NCBI GenBank assembly: GCA_964539395.1
Contig: CAZIIU010000002.1
Span: 43,873-107,872 of the forward strand
Source: M55B112 sp964539395
GTDB taxonomy: Bacteria; Bacteroidota; Bacteroidia; Bacteroidales; GCA-2748055
Direction: 5' to 3'
Length of the DNA: 64,000 nt
A program made the translations under genes and the position numbers. This document shows, one piece after another, positions 34,837 to 43,228 of this stretch; positions within the stretch are counted from its first letter, which is position 1, and each line of letters opens with the position of its first letter. The notes under the pieces are model-generated. The model ran no database searches. It was not told the DNA's origin and saw nothing but the letters and a program-made list of their open reading frames with translations.

Positions 34837-34867
34837 TTTGTATTCAAGGAAAAACTTACTACCTTTG
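34837..34867 (+). promoter_or_regulatory. Promoter of the SRP RNA gene
   Basis: TTTG (34837-34840), 19 bases, TACCTTTG (34860-34867): both boxes and the spacing fit the Bacteroidota primary promoter exactly. The predicted start, about six bases on, coincides with the 5' end of the SRP RNA. It is the best-anchored promoter in the window. Confidence 0.85.
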
Positions 34868-34873
34868 CGCTCT

Positions 34874-34970
34874 GGGCAAGTCTTATACGACCAGCTCCTG
34901 TTGAACTCCCCCAGGACCGGAAGGTAGCAAGGGTAGACGGTTGTAGCGGTGCGATATAAGTAGCTTGCCC
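34874..34970 (+). ncRNA. ffs: Signal recognition particle RNA, small bacterial type (4.5S-like)
   Basis: About 97 bases that fold into one long hairpin: GGGCAAG at the 5' end pairs with CTTGCCC at the 3' end, which runs into six T (the terminator). The apical part has the conserved SRP domain IV elements: CCAGGACCGGAAGGTAGCAAGGGTAG includes the GGAA tetraloop region and the asymmetric-loop AGCA. There is no Alu domain, as usual for this phylum. The RNA pairs with Ffh in membrane targeting. Confidence 0.95.
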
Positions 34971-34976
34971 TTTTTT

Positions 34977-35287
34977 ATTTACCTCTGAAATATCTGTCCA
35001 TTTATTAGTAATTACCCACTTATTGTCATTCCTGCAAATATTTTCTGCCTTTCTTTCAGTCCTGATACAGAAAACAGGCCAAACCAGTTATATTTTTGGC
35101 GGACAAGTGAATTCTATTATCAAACCAGATTGTGATAGAAAGATTGGGGAAGGCAGTAAATCCTGTTAAAATCCGCTCTCTTTTCCATTCTTTTTCCTTA
35201 AATTCATGGCTTGAAATAATACATCAGAATGAACCTGCTTCCCTCTGAAGTAAATATTTTTACAGTCTCAAACTAAAACTATTCAAA
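34977..35287 (+). other. Intergenic region upstream of the DUF4199 gene
   Basis: 311 bases between the SRP RNA terminator and the next ATG, with no credible coding frame. TATTTTTG at 35091-35098 matches the -7 consensus but lacks a -33 partner; if used it would give a leader of about 185 bases. Nothing else recognised. Confidence 0.4.
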
Positions 35288-35872
35288 ATGGAAGAACAAG
35301 AAATAGTTCCCGTTTTTAAAGCCTCATTGATTTATGGTGTAATCGTCGGCCTGGCTTCAATTGTATTCGGTCTAATTCTCTATTTCGTCGGGCAATCACT
35401 GGAAACCTGGGCAATGATTGCCTCAACTGTACTGTTTGTCGTTCTGATCGTAGTCTCCCTGATCATGTTTAAAAATGAGTATGGAAAGGGCTTTGCCCGA
35501 TTCGGGCGACTGGTGCTGGTCAGTTTCCTTGTAGGATTGGTCGCCTCGATCCTGAGCGCCCTGTTCTCCTTTGCTCTTTTCGAAATAGACAAGGGTTTTC
35601 TTCAGGACACTAAATACTTTGCCATTGAGAAGATGGATAAGCAATTTGATAAAATGGATGCCCGGTACCAGGAGAAATTGCCTGATGACCAATACGACAG
35701 GTTTGAATCACAGATGAATAAGCAGAGAAAAAAGCAGGTACAGAAGATCGAAAAACGGTCCTCCTTCTCCCTGGCTTTCGGGGGTGTTTTCAGTATGGTA
35801 TTCCTCGCCGTTATTACAGGTTTAATCGCAGGTATTTTTCTGAAGAAGGAACCAAAACTAACTGATTCATAA
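35288..35872 (+). CDS. DUF4199 domain-containing membrane protein
   Basis: 194 residues with four hydrophobic helices: three between 13 and 100, and one near 160-185. Between helices 3 and 4 lies a charged, coiled-coil-like segment (about 105-155, rich in K, D, Q, M). This pattern fits the DUF4199 family of Bacteroidota, of unknown function. A family 2 glycosyltransferase starts 9 bases downstream, a pairing I recall from other members of the phylum, so the two are probably co-transcribed and may act together at the membrane. Confidence 0.85.
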   Translation: MEEQEIVPVFKASLIYGVIVGLASIVFGLILYFVGQSLETWAMIASTVLFVVLIVVSLIMFKNEYGKGFARFGRLVLVSFLVGLVASILSALFSFALFEIDKGFLQDTKYFAIEKMDKQFDKMDARYQEKLPDDQYDRFESQMNKQRKKQVQKIEKRSSFSLAFGGVFSMVFLAVITGLIAGIFLKKEPKLTDS

Positions 35873-35881
35873 GTCTGAAAA

Positions 35882-36832
35882 ATGGATATCTCCCTGGTTA
35901 TACCCTTGCTGAATGAAGTTGAATCACTCGACGAATTGAATAGCTGGATTGATAAGGTAATGAAGGATCACGCCTTTTCTTATGAGCTGATAATGATTGA
36001 TGATGGCAGTACTGACGGCTCCTGGGAGAAGATACTGGGGCTGAAGCAACAGAATCCAGCCATAAGGGGGGTGAAATTCAGGCGGAATTACGGCAAATCC
36101 GCCGCTCTTCAGATCGGCTTCCAGATGGCACGGGGAGATGTAGTTGTAACTATGGATGCCGACCTCCAGGACAACCCGGAAGAGATACCCGAGATGCGAC
36201 GCATGATCCTCGAAGAGAATTATGACCTGGTTTCCGGTTGGAAGAAAAAACGCTACGATCCCTTCTTTTCAAAGAACCTTCCCAGTAAACTGTTTAACTG
36301 GGCGGCCAGGAGGATCAGTGGCATTAAGTTGCATGATTTCAATTGCGGACTGAAAGCTTTCCGGAAATCGGTAATCAGGGGCATAGAGGTCTATGGTGAG
36401 ATGCATCGTTACATCCCGGTACTCGCGAAAAGCAGTGGATTTTTTAAAATTGGTGAGAAGGTGGTTCAGCACCAGGAACGAAAATACGGCTACACTAAGT
36501 TTGGGATGGAGCGTTTTATCAATGGATTTCTAGACTTGTTGTCAGTAACTTTTGTGACACGTTTCGGGAAAAGGCCGATGCATATTTTCGGCCTGATCGG
36601 CACACTGATGTTCCTTATTGGTATGCTGGCACTGGTTTTTATCGGTATTCAAAAGTGGTATAACCTCAGGCATGATCTGCATGGTAGTCTTGTTGCTGAC
36701 AATGTGCTTTTTTACATTGCACTTGCCTGCATGGTAATAGGTTCACAACTGTTTATCGGGGGTTTCCTGGGTGAGCTGATCTCGCGTACGGCCAGCGACC
36801 GGAACAAATACCAGATTGAGGAGGAGTGCTGA
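35882..36832 (+). CDS. Membrane-anchored family 2 glycosyltransferase (DPM1/GtrB-like)
   Basis: 316 residues: an N-terminal GT-A domain (1-230) with IDDGSTDGSW and the metal-binding DADLQD, plus the NCGLKAFRK acceptor-side motif, followed by two membrane helices (about 235-260 and 275-300). The layout is that of polyprenyl-phosphate sugar synthases such as DPM1 and GtrB, which load a sugar onto a lipid carrier. The sugar cannot be deduced. It is convergent with another glycosyltransferase gene. Confidence 0.92.
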   Translation: MDISLVIPLLNEVESLDELNSWIDKVMKDHAFSYELIMIDDGSTDGSWEKILGLKQQNPAIRGVKFRRNYGKSAALQIGFQMARGDVVVTMDADLQDNPEEIPEMRRMILEENYDLVSGWKKKRYDPFFSKNLPSKLFNWAARRISGIKLHDFNCGLKAFRKSVIRGIEVYGEMHRYIPVLAKSSGFFKIGEKVVQHQERKYGYTKFGMERFINGFLDLLSVTFVTRFGKRPMHIFGLIGTLMFLIGMLALVFIGIQKWYNLRHDLHGSLVADNVLFYIALACMVIGSQLFIGGFLGELISRTASDRNKYQIEEEC

Positions 36833-36885
36833 ATCAGTTACCGGTCCCTTTCGGAAGAATGTCGACGCATCGGAAAAGTGCATTC

Positions 36886-36932
36886 CGATTGTGGAGTACC
36901 TTACAATGAGATTACTTTTGTCTCCACAATCG
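36886..36932. repeat. 11-base perfect inverted repeat across convergent gene ends
   Basis: CGATTGTGGAG (36886-36896) and CTCCACAATCG (36922-36932), 25-base loop. The right arm lies inside the last codons of the minus-strand glycosyltransferase. No T-tract is present on either strand. It could form a hairpin in both transcripts and act as a bidirectional 3'-end structure. Confidence 0.5.
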
Positions 36933-38048
36933 CTCAATGGCTGTAACCATCGACTCCCACGAATATTTCTTCTTCTCCTCACTCATACCTGTTTCAAATA
37001 CCGGTTCCATATTTTCATCATAATATCGCAGGATCGCACCTGCAATCGCACCGCTCTCCCTCTCCACGACAAATCCTGCTTTACCGTCTGGAATAATCTC
37101 AGGCAGACCGCCAACATTGGTAACGATCATCGGCTTATTGAAATGGTAGGCGATCTGCGAGATGCCGCTTTGTGTTGCAGTTTTGTAGGGTTGAACCACG
37201 AGGTCAGCAGCCGAAAAATAGTACTTCACCTCATCGTCAGGTATAAAATCGGTCCTGAGCTCTACCTGTCCGGTGATACCCAGCTCCCTGATGAGCTCCA
37301 TATACTTTTTTTCATCGGAGTAAAACTCACCTGCCACAAGTAGTTTCTTGTCCGAATTCCTCAAACGCTCATCTCCGAATGCCCTTAATGCAAGATCCAG
37401 CCCTTTGTAGTCGCGTATAAAACCGAAAAACAGCGAATAACGGGTTTTCGGATCAAGCCCAAGATGTCTTTTTGCCTCATCCTTATCCAACTTCTCCCCG
37501 AAATTGTCGTACAACGGGTGCGGACAGAGCTCCCTTGGTTTTTTTTCATCGAACATTTTTATGTCGTTGAAGACGGTATCCGACATGGCAATAAAGGCCT
37601 GGATCGGCCTGATGAAATACTTCGTAAACAGCCGGTCGCCAATCCTCCGCTCGTGCGGAATAATGTTGTCAAAGATCGCGATTACACGCGAAGTACGGTT
37701 CAGTCTGATCAGTCGCGCGATTGTTCCAAACGCCGGTCCCATGAATGGCAGCCAGTACCTGAAGATGACAAGAGATGGACGCTCCCTCCGGATGCGGTTT
37801 CCCACGATGATCCAGTTGAGTGGGTTAACTGAATTGATTTCCTGCCTGATATCGAGGTGCTCCGGGGCTGTCCAGCCTGCCATCTGTGTTTTGCCGGGAA
37901 ATAGAATTGCAGGGTATTGTAGTCTGAAGTTGATAATGGTGACCTTGAAACCGGAATCCTGAAAAGCTGTAGCCAGCCTTTCGTTGAATGCAGCGATCCC
38001 CCCCCTGAAGGGCCATGCCGTACCGATAATATAAACGTACTTCTCCAA
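36912..38048 (-). CDS. GT-B glycosyltransferase (family 1/4 type)
   Basis: About 378 residues. The N-terminal half begins with KYVYIIGTAWPFRGGIAAFNERLA; the C-terminal half has the GT-B nucleotide-sugar site GFIRDYKGLDLALRAF, LLVAGEF, and the E-x7-E-like region SGISQIAYHFNKPMIVTNVGGLPEII. Homology begins at a TTG codon, which I take as the start; an ATG 84 bases upstream would add 28 residues unlike the family and overlap miaA. A TATATTTG box lies 14 bases upstream of the TTG and supports the choice. It probably serves a surface polysaccharide; donor and acceptor are unknown. Confidence 0.87.
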   Translation of the reverse strand: MEKYVYIIGTAWPFRGGIAAFNERLATAFQDSGFKVTIINFRLQYPAILFPGKTQMAGWTAPEHLDIRQEINSVNPLNWIIVGNRIRRERPSLVIFRYWLPFMGPAFGTIARLIRLNRTSRVIAIFDNIIPHERRIGDRLFTKYFIRPIQAFIAMSDTVFNDIKMFDEKKPRELCPHPLYDNFGEKLDKDEAKRHLGLDPKTRYSLFFGFIRDYKGLDLALRAFGDERLRNSDKKLLVAGEFYSDEKKYMELIRELGITGQVELRTDFIPDDEVKYYFSAADLVVQPYKTATQSGISQIAYHFNKPMIVTNVGGLPEIIPDGKAGFVVERESGAIAGAILRYYDENMEPVFETGMSEEKKKYSWESMVTAIERLWRQK

Positions 38049-38061
38049 TATTATCTTTTTA

Positions 38062-38069
38062 CAAATATA
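38062..38069 (-). promoter_or_regulatory. Candidate -7 box (TATATTTG) for the glycosyltransferase gene
   Basis: Exact TAnnTTTG match on the minus strand in the 55-base gap after miaA. It predicts a very short 5' leader before the TTG start. The -33 element is not evident. Confidence 0.35.
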
Positions 38070-38103
38070 ATCAATAGGGCGACAGTAACGTTCATTTCCA
38101 TTG

Positions 38104-39030
38104 TCAGGTGGAGGATGGCGACCCATCCTCAACTAAACGTGAGTCGATCCAGCGAATCATTTTTCCGGTCTCTTCCGGATGAAACCATGGGTAGAGGTCG
38201 TCCTTCCGGAACCATGTTAACTGCTTCCTCGCGTACTTCCTGCTGTTTCTTTTTATCAGATCCACTGCTTCATCCAACGATACCATGTTTTCAAGATAAC
38301 TGAAGATCTCCCGGTATCCTACCGTCTTCATCGCGTTCTTTCCCCGGTACTTTTCGAGCCCCTTCACTTCGTCGACCAGACCGGTTTCAATCATTCGCTC
38401 AACCCTGCTGTTGATCCTTCTGTAAAGTTCGACCCTCTCCATATCCAGCGCCAGCCTTATGATTCTGAAATCCCTCTCTTTCTTACGCCATGTAAGGAAG
38501 GAGGAGTAGGGCCTGCCTGTCTGGATGGAAACCTCCAGGGCCTTCAGAATCCTGAAATGGTTATTCAGGTCAGTTCTTTCGTACGAAACAGGGTCAAGGC
38601 TTTTAAGTCTCTCCCGGAGCCATTCAACACCCTTATCCCGGTATGACTGTGCCAACGATTCACGCACTTGGTGATCAACGGCAGGGAGGTCATCGATCCC
38701 GAAGCAGACTGCATTGATATACAATCCTGATCCACCCACCAGAAAAATAATATCATGCTTTTTGAATAACTCATTCAGTTTTATAAGCACATCCTGTTCA
38801 TACATGCTGGCATTGTAGTAGCTATCCAGACTGATTGATTGTATAAAGTGGTGTTGTACCTCTGCCAGTTCATTTTGAGAAGGAACGGCAGTTCCGATAG
38901 AGGTTTCCCGGTATATCTGCCTTGAGTCAGATGAAATGATTTCCGAGTTAAAACTTTTTGCCAGTGCTATTCCGGTGGCAGTTTTTCCAACAGCTGTCGG
39001 GCCGGCAAGTACGACCAGGGTTTTAGTCAT
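38104..39030 (-). CDS. miaA: tRNA dimethylallyltransferase
   Basis: Adds dimethylallyl to A37 of tRNAs reading UNN codons. 308 residues, normal for MiaA: P-loop GPTAVGKT, SDSRQIYR with the catalytic Asp, GGSGLYINA, and the C-terminal RNKRNS-like segment YARKQLTWFRKDD. The frame extends 48 codons upstream, but that part overlaps the preceding gene and lacks similarity; the ATG of MTKTLVVLAGP overlaps the preceding stop by 8 bases. It sits at the end of the aconitase / acyl-CoA reductase / pRiA4b-like run. Confidence 0.95.
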   Translation of the reverse strand: MTKTLVVLAGPTAVGKTATGIALAKSFNSEIISSDSRQIYRETSIGTAVPSQNELAEVQHHFIQSISLDSYYNASMYEQDVLIKLNELFKKHDIIFLVGGSGLYINAVCFGIDDLPAVDHQVRESLAQSYRDKGVEWLRERLKSLDPVSYERTDLNNHFRILKALEVSIQTGRPYSSFLTWRKKERDFRIIRLALDMERVELYRRINSRVERMIETGLVDEVKGLEKYRGKNAMKTVGYREIFSYLENMVSLDEAVDLIKRNSRKYARKQLTWFRKDDLYPWFHPEETGKMIRWIDSRLVEDGSPSST

Positions 39031-39556
39031 CATCAAACGCATCGCTGTCAGGAATATCAAATCCCTCACCAAATTCATCGTCAAGCGACCCGGTAAAGTA
39101 GTCGTCGCCAAATTCCTCATCAGAAAATGCAAGGTCGTCGAAAGCAAGATCGATCTGTGGGGGAGGGTCACCACAAGCGAAAACGATCTTTGGCAGCGCT
39201 GTGCTTTCCTCCACCTCTATTACCTCAGTCAGTTCAATAAAGAACGAACGCTCAGAGAAGAAGTCGAACACATAGAGCATCCGGTCTCCTTTTTCGGATA
39301 AGTGATCCTTCATGAAGGACTGGTCCATCGTGCAGCAGATGTTGCTATCTTCGTCATTCATGTCTATTAAGGTGATTTGTATCTCCTTTTCCCACGACGT
39401 GTTGGTGATAAAAAAAGAGGACAGATGGTCGGGATCATATCTGAGATTGCGCTGCAGACACTTGTGAAAATCGAGAAAAGTCTGATCATCGTTGATCAGC
39501 AATTCCCGGGCAAAATCCTTGTTCTCTTCAGATATGATCCTGAATCTAAATACCAT
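39023..39556 (-). CDS. pRiA4b ORF-3-like (IS1096 passenger TnpR-family) protein
   Basis: 177 residues. The N-terminal two thirds (MVFRFRIISEENKDFARELLI ... FLDFHKCLQRNLRYD ... MLYVFDFF) fit the plasmid pRiA4b ORF-3-like fold, which automatic tools also label IS1096 passenger TnpR. The last 45 residues are an extremely acidic tail, with some 20 Asp/Glu. Despite the name there is no transposase or terminal repeat around it. It overlaps both neighbours (by 8 and 11 bases) and sits beside miaA, so it is a resident operon gene. The function is unknown. Confidence 0.82.
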   Translation of the reverse strand: MVFRFRIISEENKDFARELLINDDQTFLDFHKCLQRNLRYDPDHLSSFFITNTSWEKEIQITLIDMNDEDSNICCTMDQSFMKDHLSEKGDRMLYVFDFFSERSFFIELTEVIEVEESTALPKIVFACGDPPPQIDLAFDDLAFSDEEFGDDYFTGSLDDEFGEGFDIPDSDAFDDD

Positions 39557-40628
39557 AGTTCATTGTTACTGCTGTTAAAAACTCCATTGTATCGACACCA
39601 TCCGCGTAGTCCCACAATGCGGGATACTGACTTTTTCCGGGAGGAATTCGGTTTTCAATATCCTTTATGGTTGACACAACACATTGAATATTCTCCTGCT
39701 GCTCAGCGATTTTCTCCTTTACAATTTCAAGGTGCGAATAATTTTCATAGTAAACAACCCCTACCGGACTGGCTGTTGCCTTATCCTCTTTCAACAGCAG
39801 TACCCCGTTATCAAGAAAGTGGATTCTGTTCATCAGGTAAATGGAGCGGTTGTAATCGAGGTTATTGCTGTATTTATGGTGTTCCCGAAGGTGGATAAAT
39901 GATTCGAATGCACTCATCAATCGTTCGGGAGAAAATCCTTCTGGTATAAATATCTTCGTAACATTTCTGCAACCAAGTCCGAAATAGGCAAAGATATCCG
40001 TACCCAGGAGCATCAACTCTTCATCGGTTTCGCTGCCCGAGAGTACCGCAATGCCGTTTCTGTTTTTCCTGATGATATGTGGACTGTTCCTGAAGTAATA
40101 ATCAAAATACCTGGCGCTGTTGTTGCTGCCTGTGGCTATGTACGCATCTGCCTTATTCAGGTAGTTCTCCGTAAAACTGATTCGTTCGGAGAACGCAGGT
40201 TCAATAAAACAGATAACCTTTGCGACCATTCTCAGGAGCCGGTCATCCTTGGATGAAGGCTTTCCAAGAAATGAATTACCTGACATGATTACAGAGAGCA
40301 TATCGTGAAATCCTGCCAGCGGTATGTTTCCTGCCATAACAACACCGATGGTTCCGGACCTTCCCGGCTCTGCGGGCAGCAGGGGGTACCGGTCCATCCA
40401 TAACTGCAGCTTTTTCTTTTCAAGCGATCCTGCGATAGCTCCGATGGCTTGCCGGACAAATCTTTCCGTGAACCATCCATTATAGGTATATTCGGTTTGG
40501 ATAACCTCCTCGAACTGTTCAAATAAATTCTGGTCCTGTAACGATGGGTCTGCAGGGTTACCTTTCGAATGCTGTCCGAGATATGCACCGGCTTCTACCA
40601 GTGCCCCGATCATTGCCGCTCTGTTCAA
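39546..40628 (-). CDS. LuxC-type acyl-CoA reductase
   Basis: 360 residues of the aldehyde-dehydrogenase-like LuxC family. Visible features are GVVMAGNIPLAGFHDMLSVI (nucleotide-binding side), ATGSNNSARYFDYYF, and FGLGCRNVTKIF with the probable nucleophilic Cys. The family reduces fatty acyl-CoA or acyl-protein to aldehyde with NADPH. No luxD or luxE is nearby, so bioluminescence is not implied; a role in lipid or wax metabolism is possible. It begins 18 bases after the aconitase stop and overlaps the next gene. Confidence 0.87.
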   Translation of the reverse strand: MNRAAMIGALVEAGAYLGQHSKGNPADPSLQDQNLFEQFEEVIQTEYTYNGWFTERFVRQAIGAIAGSLEKKKLQLWMDRYPLLPAEPGRSGTIGVVMAGNIPLAGFHDMLSVIMSGNSFLGKPSSKDDRLLRMVAKVICFIEPAFSERISFTENYLNKADAYIATGSNNSARYFDYYFRNSPHIIRKNRNGIAVLSGSETDEELMLLGTDIFAYFGLGCRNVTKIFIPEGFSPERLMSAFESFIHLREHHKYSNNLDYNRSIYLMNRIHFLDNGVLLLKEDKATASPVGVVYYENYSHLEIVKEKIAEQQENIQCVVSTIKDIENRIPPGKSQYPALWDYADGVDTMEFLTAVTMNYGI

Positions 40629-40646
40629 ATTGTTTCCGATAGTGTT

Positions 40647-42914
40647 CTATTGGTTATTTTGCAGTCTAATCAGGTTTAGTGCCGATCCTGCATTGAACCA
40701 CTTTATCTGTGTCTCATTGTATGAATGGTTCACTTCGAACTGTTCAGAGGTGCCGTCGGCATGATCGAGCCTCACCACCAGGTTCTTCCCTGGCTTAAAC
40801 TCCCGGAGTCCCAGTACGTTAATCGTATCATCCTCCCTGACCTTGTCATAATCGTCCTTGTCCGTAAAGGTAAGTGCCAGCATCCCCTGTTTTTTGAGGT
40901 TTGTTTCATGTATCCGGGCAAATGATTTTACCAGGACGACCTTTACCCCGAGGTGCCTTGGCTCCATGGCGGCATGCTCACGCGACGAGCCCTCACCGTA
41001 GTTTTCATCGCCCACAACCACCGATCCCAGGCCGGCTGCCAGGTATGCCCTGGCTGTTTCCGGTACGCCGGCTGTTTCTCCTGTGAGTTGGTTCGTAACC
41101 TTGTTGGTCTCTTTGTTGAAAAAGTTGACCGCCCCGATAAGCAGATTGTTTGAGATATTGTCGAGGTGACCACGATACTTGAGCCAGGGTCCGGCCATTG
41201 ATATATGGTCGGTGGTACATTTGCCCTCAGCTTTAATCAGCAGTTTCATTCCTGTCAGATCGTTTTGGTCCCATGGCTCAAACGGTTCCAGCAATTGTAG
41301 CCGTTTTGAACCGGGATCCACCTCGATTACAATACCCGAGCCATTTTCAGCCGGTGCCTGGTATCCGCTATCCTCCACTCCGAATCCCTTCAGCGGCATT
41401 TCGATTCCCCTTGGCTCCTTCAGTTTCACCTTTTCGCCCTTGTCATTGGTCAGTGTATCTTTTAGCGGATTGAAGGTAAGATCCCCTGCAATAGTCATTG
41501 CAGTAACGATCTCGGGTGATGCCACGAACGCATGGGTGTTCGGATTTCCATCGTTCCGTTTGGCAAAGTTCCGGTTAAAGGAGGTAATGATTGAATTTTT
41601 CTTCTGCTTGTCGGCATTGTGTCTGGCCCATTGACCAATACATGGTCCGCAAGCATTTGCCAGAACCACGCCCCCGATCTTCTCAAAAACTTCCAGCAGT
41701 CCGTCGCGCTCCACCGTATACCGCACCTGCTCGGAACCGGGTGTGATCGTAAATTCCGTAGCCACCTTTAGACCGTTTTCCACTGCCTGCTGTACCACTG
41801 ATGCAGCCCTGGTGATATCCTCATAGGAGGAGTTGGTACACGACCCGATGAGACCGACTTCCAGTTCGCGGGGGTAGCCATTTTCCTTCACAGCGTTGGC
41901 AAATTCTGACATCGGCCAGGCTTTATCCGGACTAAACGGTCCGTTGATATGCGGTTCAAGTTCATCCAGGTTGATCTCAATTACCTCATCGAAGTATTTT
42001 TCCGGTTCAGCATATACCTCGGGATCACCAGTAAGGTGGGCCGCTACCTTGTCGGCCTCTGCAGCAACGTCTGAACGATCTGTTCCCCGGAGATAAGCCT
42101 TCATCTTTTCGTCGTAGCCGAACAGGGAGGTGGTGGCGCCAATCTCTGCCCCCATGTTGCAGATGGTACCTTTACCTGTGCAGGAGATGTTTTCTGCACC
42201 CTCACCGAAATACTCGAGTATCTTTCCTGTTCCACCCTTAACGGTGAGCAGTCCGGCAACCTTCAGGATCACATCTTTTGCGGAGGTCCAACCACTCAGC
42301 TTTCCAGATAGTTTTATTCCGATGAGTTTAGGAAACTTCAGTTCCCAGGGCATTCCGGCCATCACATCCACTGCATCTGCTCCGCCAACACCGATGGCGA
42401 TCATGCCGAGACCACCAGCATTGACTGTATGGGAGTCTGTGCCAATCATCATTCCTCCGGGAAAAGCATAATTTTCGAGGATCACCTGGTGGATAATGCC
42501 TGCACCCGGTTTCCAGAAACCAATACCATATTTATTGGATACGTTCGCAAGAAAATCGAAGACCTCTTTGTTGGTGTTGAGGGCTGTTTTGAGATCATTT
42601 TTGGCCCCTGTCTTTGCCTGGATCAGGTGGTCGCAGTGGACCGTTGATGGAACAGCCACCTTATCTTTACCGGCCTGCATGAACTGCAGCAGTGCCATCT
42701 GGGCCGTTGCATCCTGCATTGCCACCCTGTCGGGGGAGAAATTTACATAATCGACACCCCTTCTGAAATTCTTGGTTTCTGAAGGGTCGAAGATATGACT
42801 GTATAATATTTTCTCGGTAAGTGTAAGAGGTCTGCCTATTATTTTTCTTGCCCTTTCAAGTTGTTCAGGTAACTTGCTGTAATAGTTCCGGATGAGATCG
42901 AGATCGAATGCCAT
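40647..42914 (-). CDS. acn: Aconitate hydratase
   Basis: Interconverts citrate and isocitrate. 755 residues, mitochondrial-type aconitase. The [4Fe-4S] Cys ligands are in IGSCTNSSYED and ANACGPCIGQW; substrate-binding Arg/Ser appear in GEGSSREHAAMEPRHLG. It is the promoter-proximal gene of a run with acyl-CoA reductase, the pRiA4b-like gene and miaA. A TATTTTTG box lies 26 bases upstream and inverted repeats lie beyond it, so regulation is likely. Confidence 0.96.
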   Translation of the reverse strand: MAFDLDLIRNYYSKLPEQLERARKIIGRPLTLTEKILYSHIFDPSETKNFRRGVDYVNFSPDRVAMQDATAQMALLQFMQAGKDKVAVPSTVHCDHLIQAKTGAKNDLKTALNTNKEVFDFLANVSNKYGIGFWKPGAGIIHQVILENYAFPGGMMIGTDSHTVNAGGLGMIAIGVGGADAVDVMAGMPWELKFPKLIGIKLSGKLSGWTSAKDVILKVAGLLTVKGGTGKILEYFGEGAENISCTGKGTICNMGAEIGATTSLFGYDEKMKAYLRGTDRSDVAAEADKVAAHLTGDPEVYAEPEKYFDEVIEINLDELEPHINGPFSPDKAWPMSEFANAVKENGYPRELEVGLIGSCTNSSYEDITRAASVVQQAVENGLKVATEFTITPGSEQVRYTVERDGLLEVFEKIGGVVLANACGPCIGQWARHNADKQKKNSIITSFNRNFAKRNDGNPNTHAFVASPEIVTAMTIAGDLTFNPLKDTLTNDKGEKVKLKEPRGIEMPLKGFGVEDSGYQAPAENGSGIVIEVDPGSKRLQLLEPFEPWDQNDLTGMKLLIKAEGKCTTDHISMAGPWLKYRGHLDNISNNLLIGAVNFFNKETNKVTNQLTGETAGVPETARAYLAAGLGSVVVGDENYGEGSSREHAAMEPRHLGVKVVLVKSFARIHETNLKKQGMLALTFTDKDDYDKVREDDTINVLGLREFKPGKNLVVRLDHADGTSEQFEVNHSYNETQIKWFNAGSALNLIRLQNNQ

Positions 42915-43228
42915 AAGGTAAATTATAAATATGTTCTGACAAAAATAGCTATTTGACTTGAATTTGTATCCGGTTATTGAAAAATGTAACCGGTTTGTAA
43001 GGTCGACACATATATGTGACGTCTTTGGAAAACAAATTGTTCAGTTTTTTTGTATCGATCGAAAGTACTAACTGAGAATTTTAAAATGATTCTGTAAGAT
43101 CCATGGATTTTATGTAAGTTTATGGTTGATTTTTTATGGAAATAGTGAGAAACCACAGATCATACACCTTACTGTTAAACTATTGAATTGAAAATACCGT
43201 CAGACAATTATAATGAATGCATGACTAA
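42915..43228. promoter_or_regulatory. Divergent regulatory region between acn and the ABC permease
   Basis: 314 bases with no credible gene. For acn (minus strand): -7 box TATTTTTG at 42947-42940. Upstream of it are CCGGTTA-N10-TAACCGG (42970-42993) and a perfect 12-base palindrome CACATATATGTG (43007-43018). Their placement upstream of the predicted start (about 42934) suits activator or repressor sites. Nothing matching a promoter was recognised for the plus-strand permease. Confidence 0.5.

Noticed and set aside
39023..39556. Possible insertion-sequence passenger gene
   Set aside because: No transposase, terminal inverted repeats or target duplication are near, and the gene overlaps operon neighbours; treated as a resident gene.
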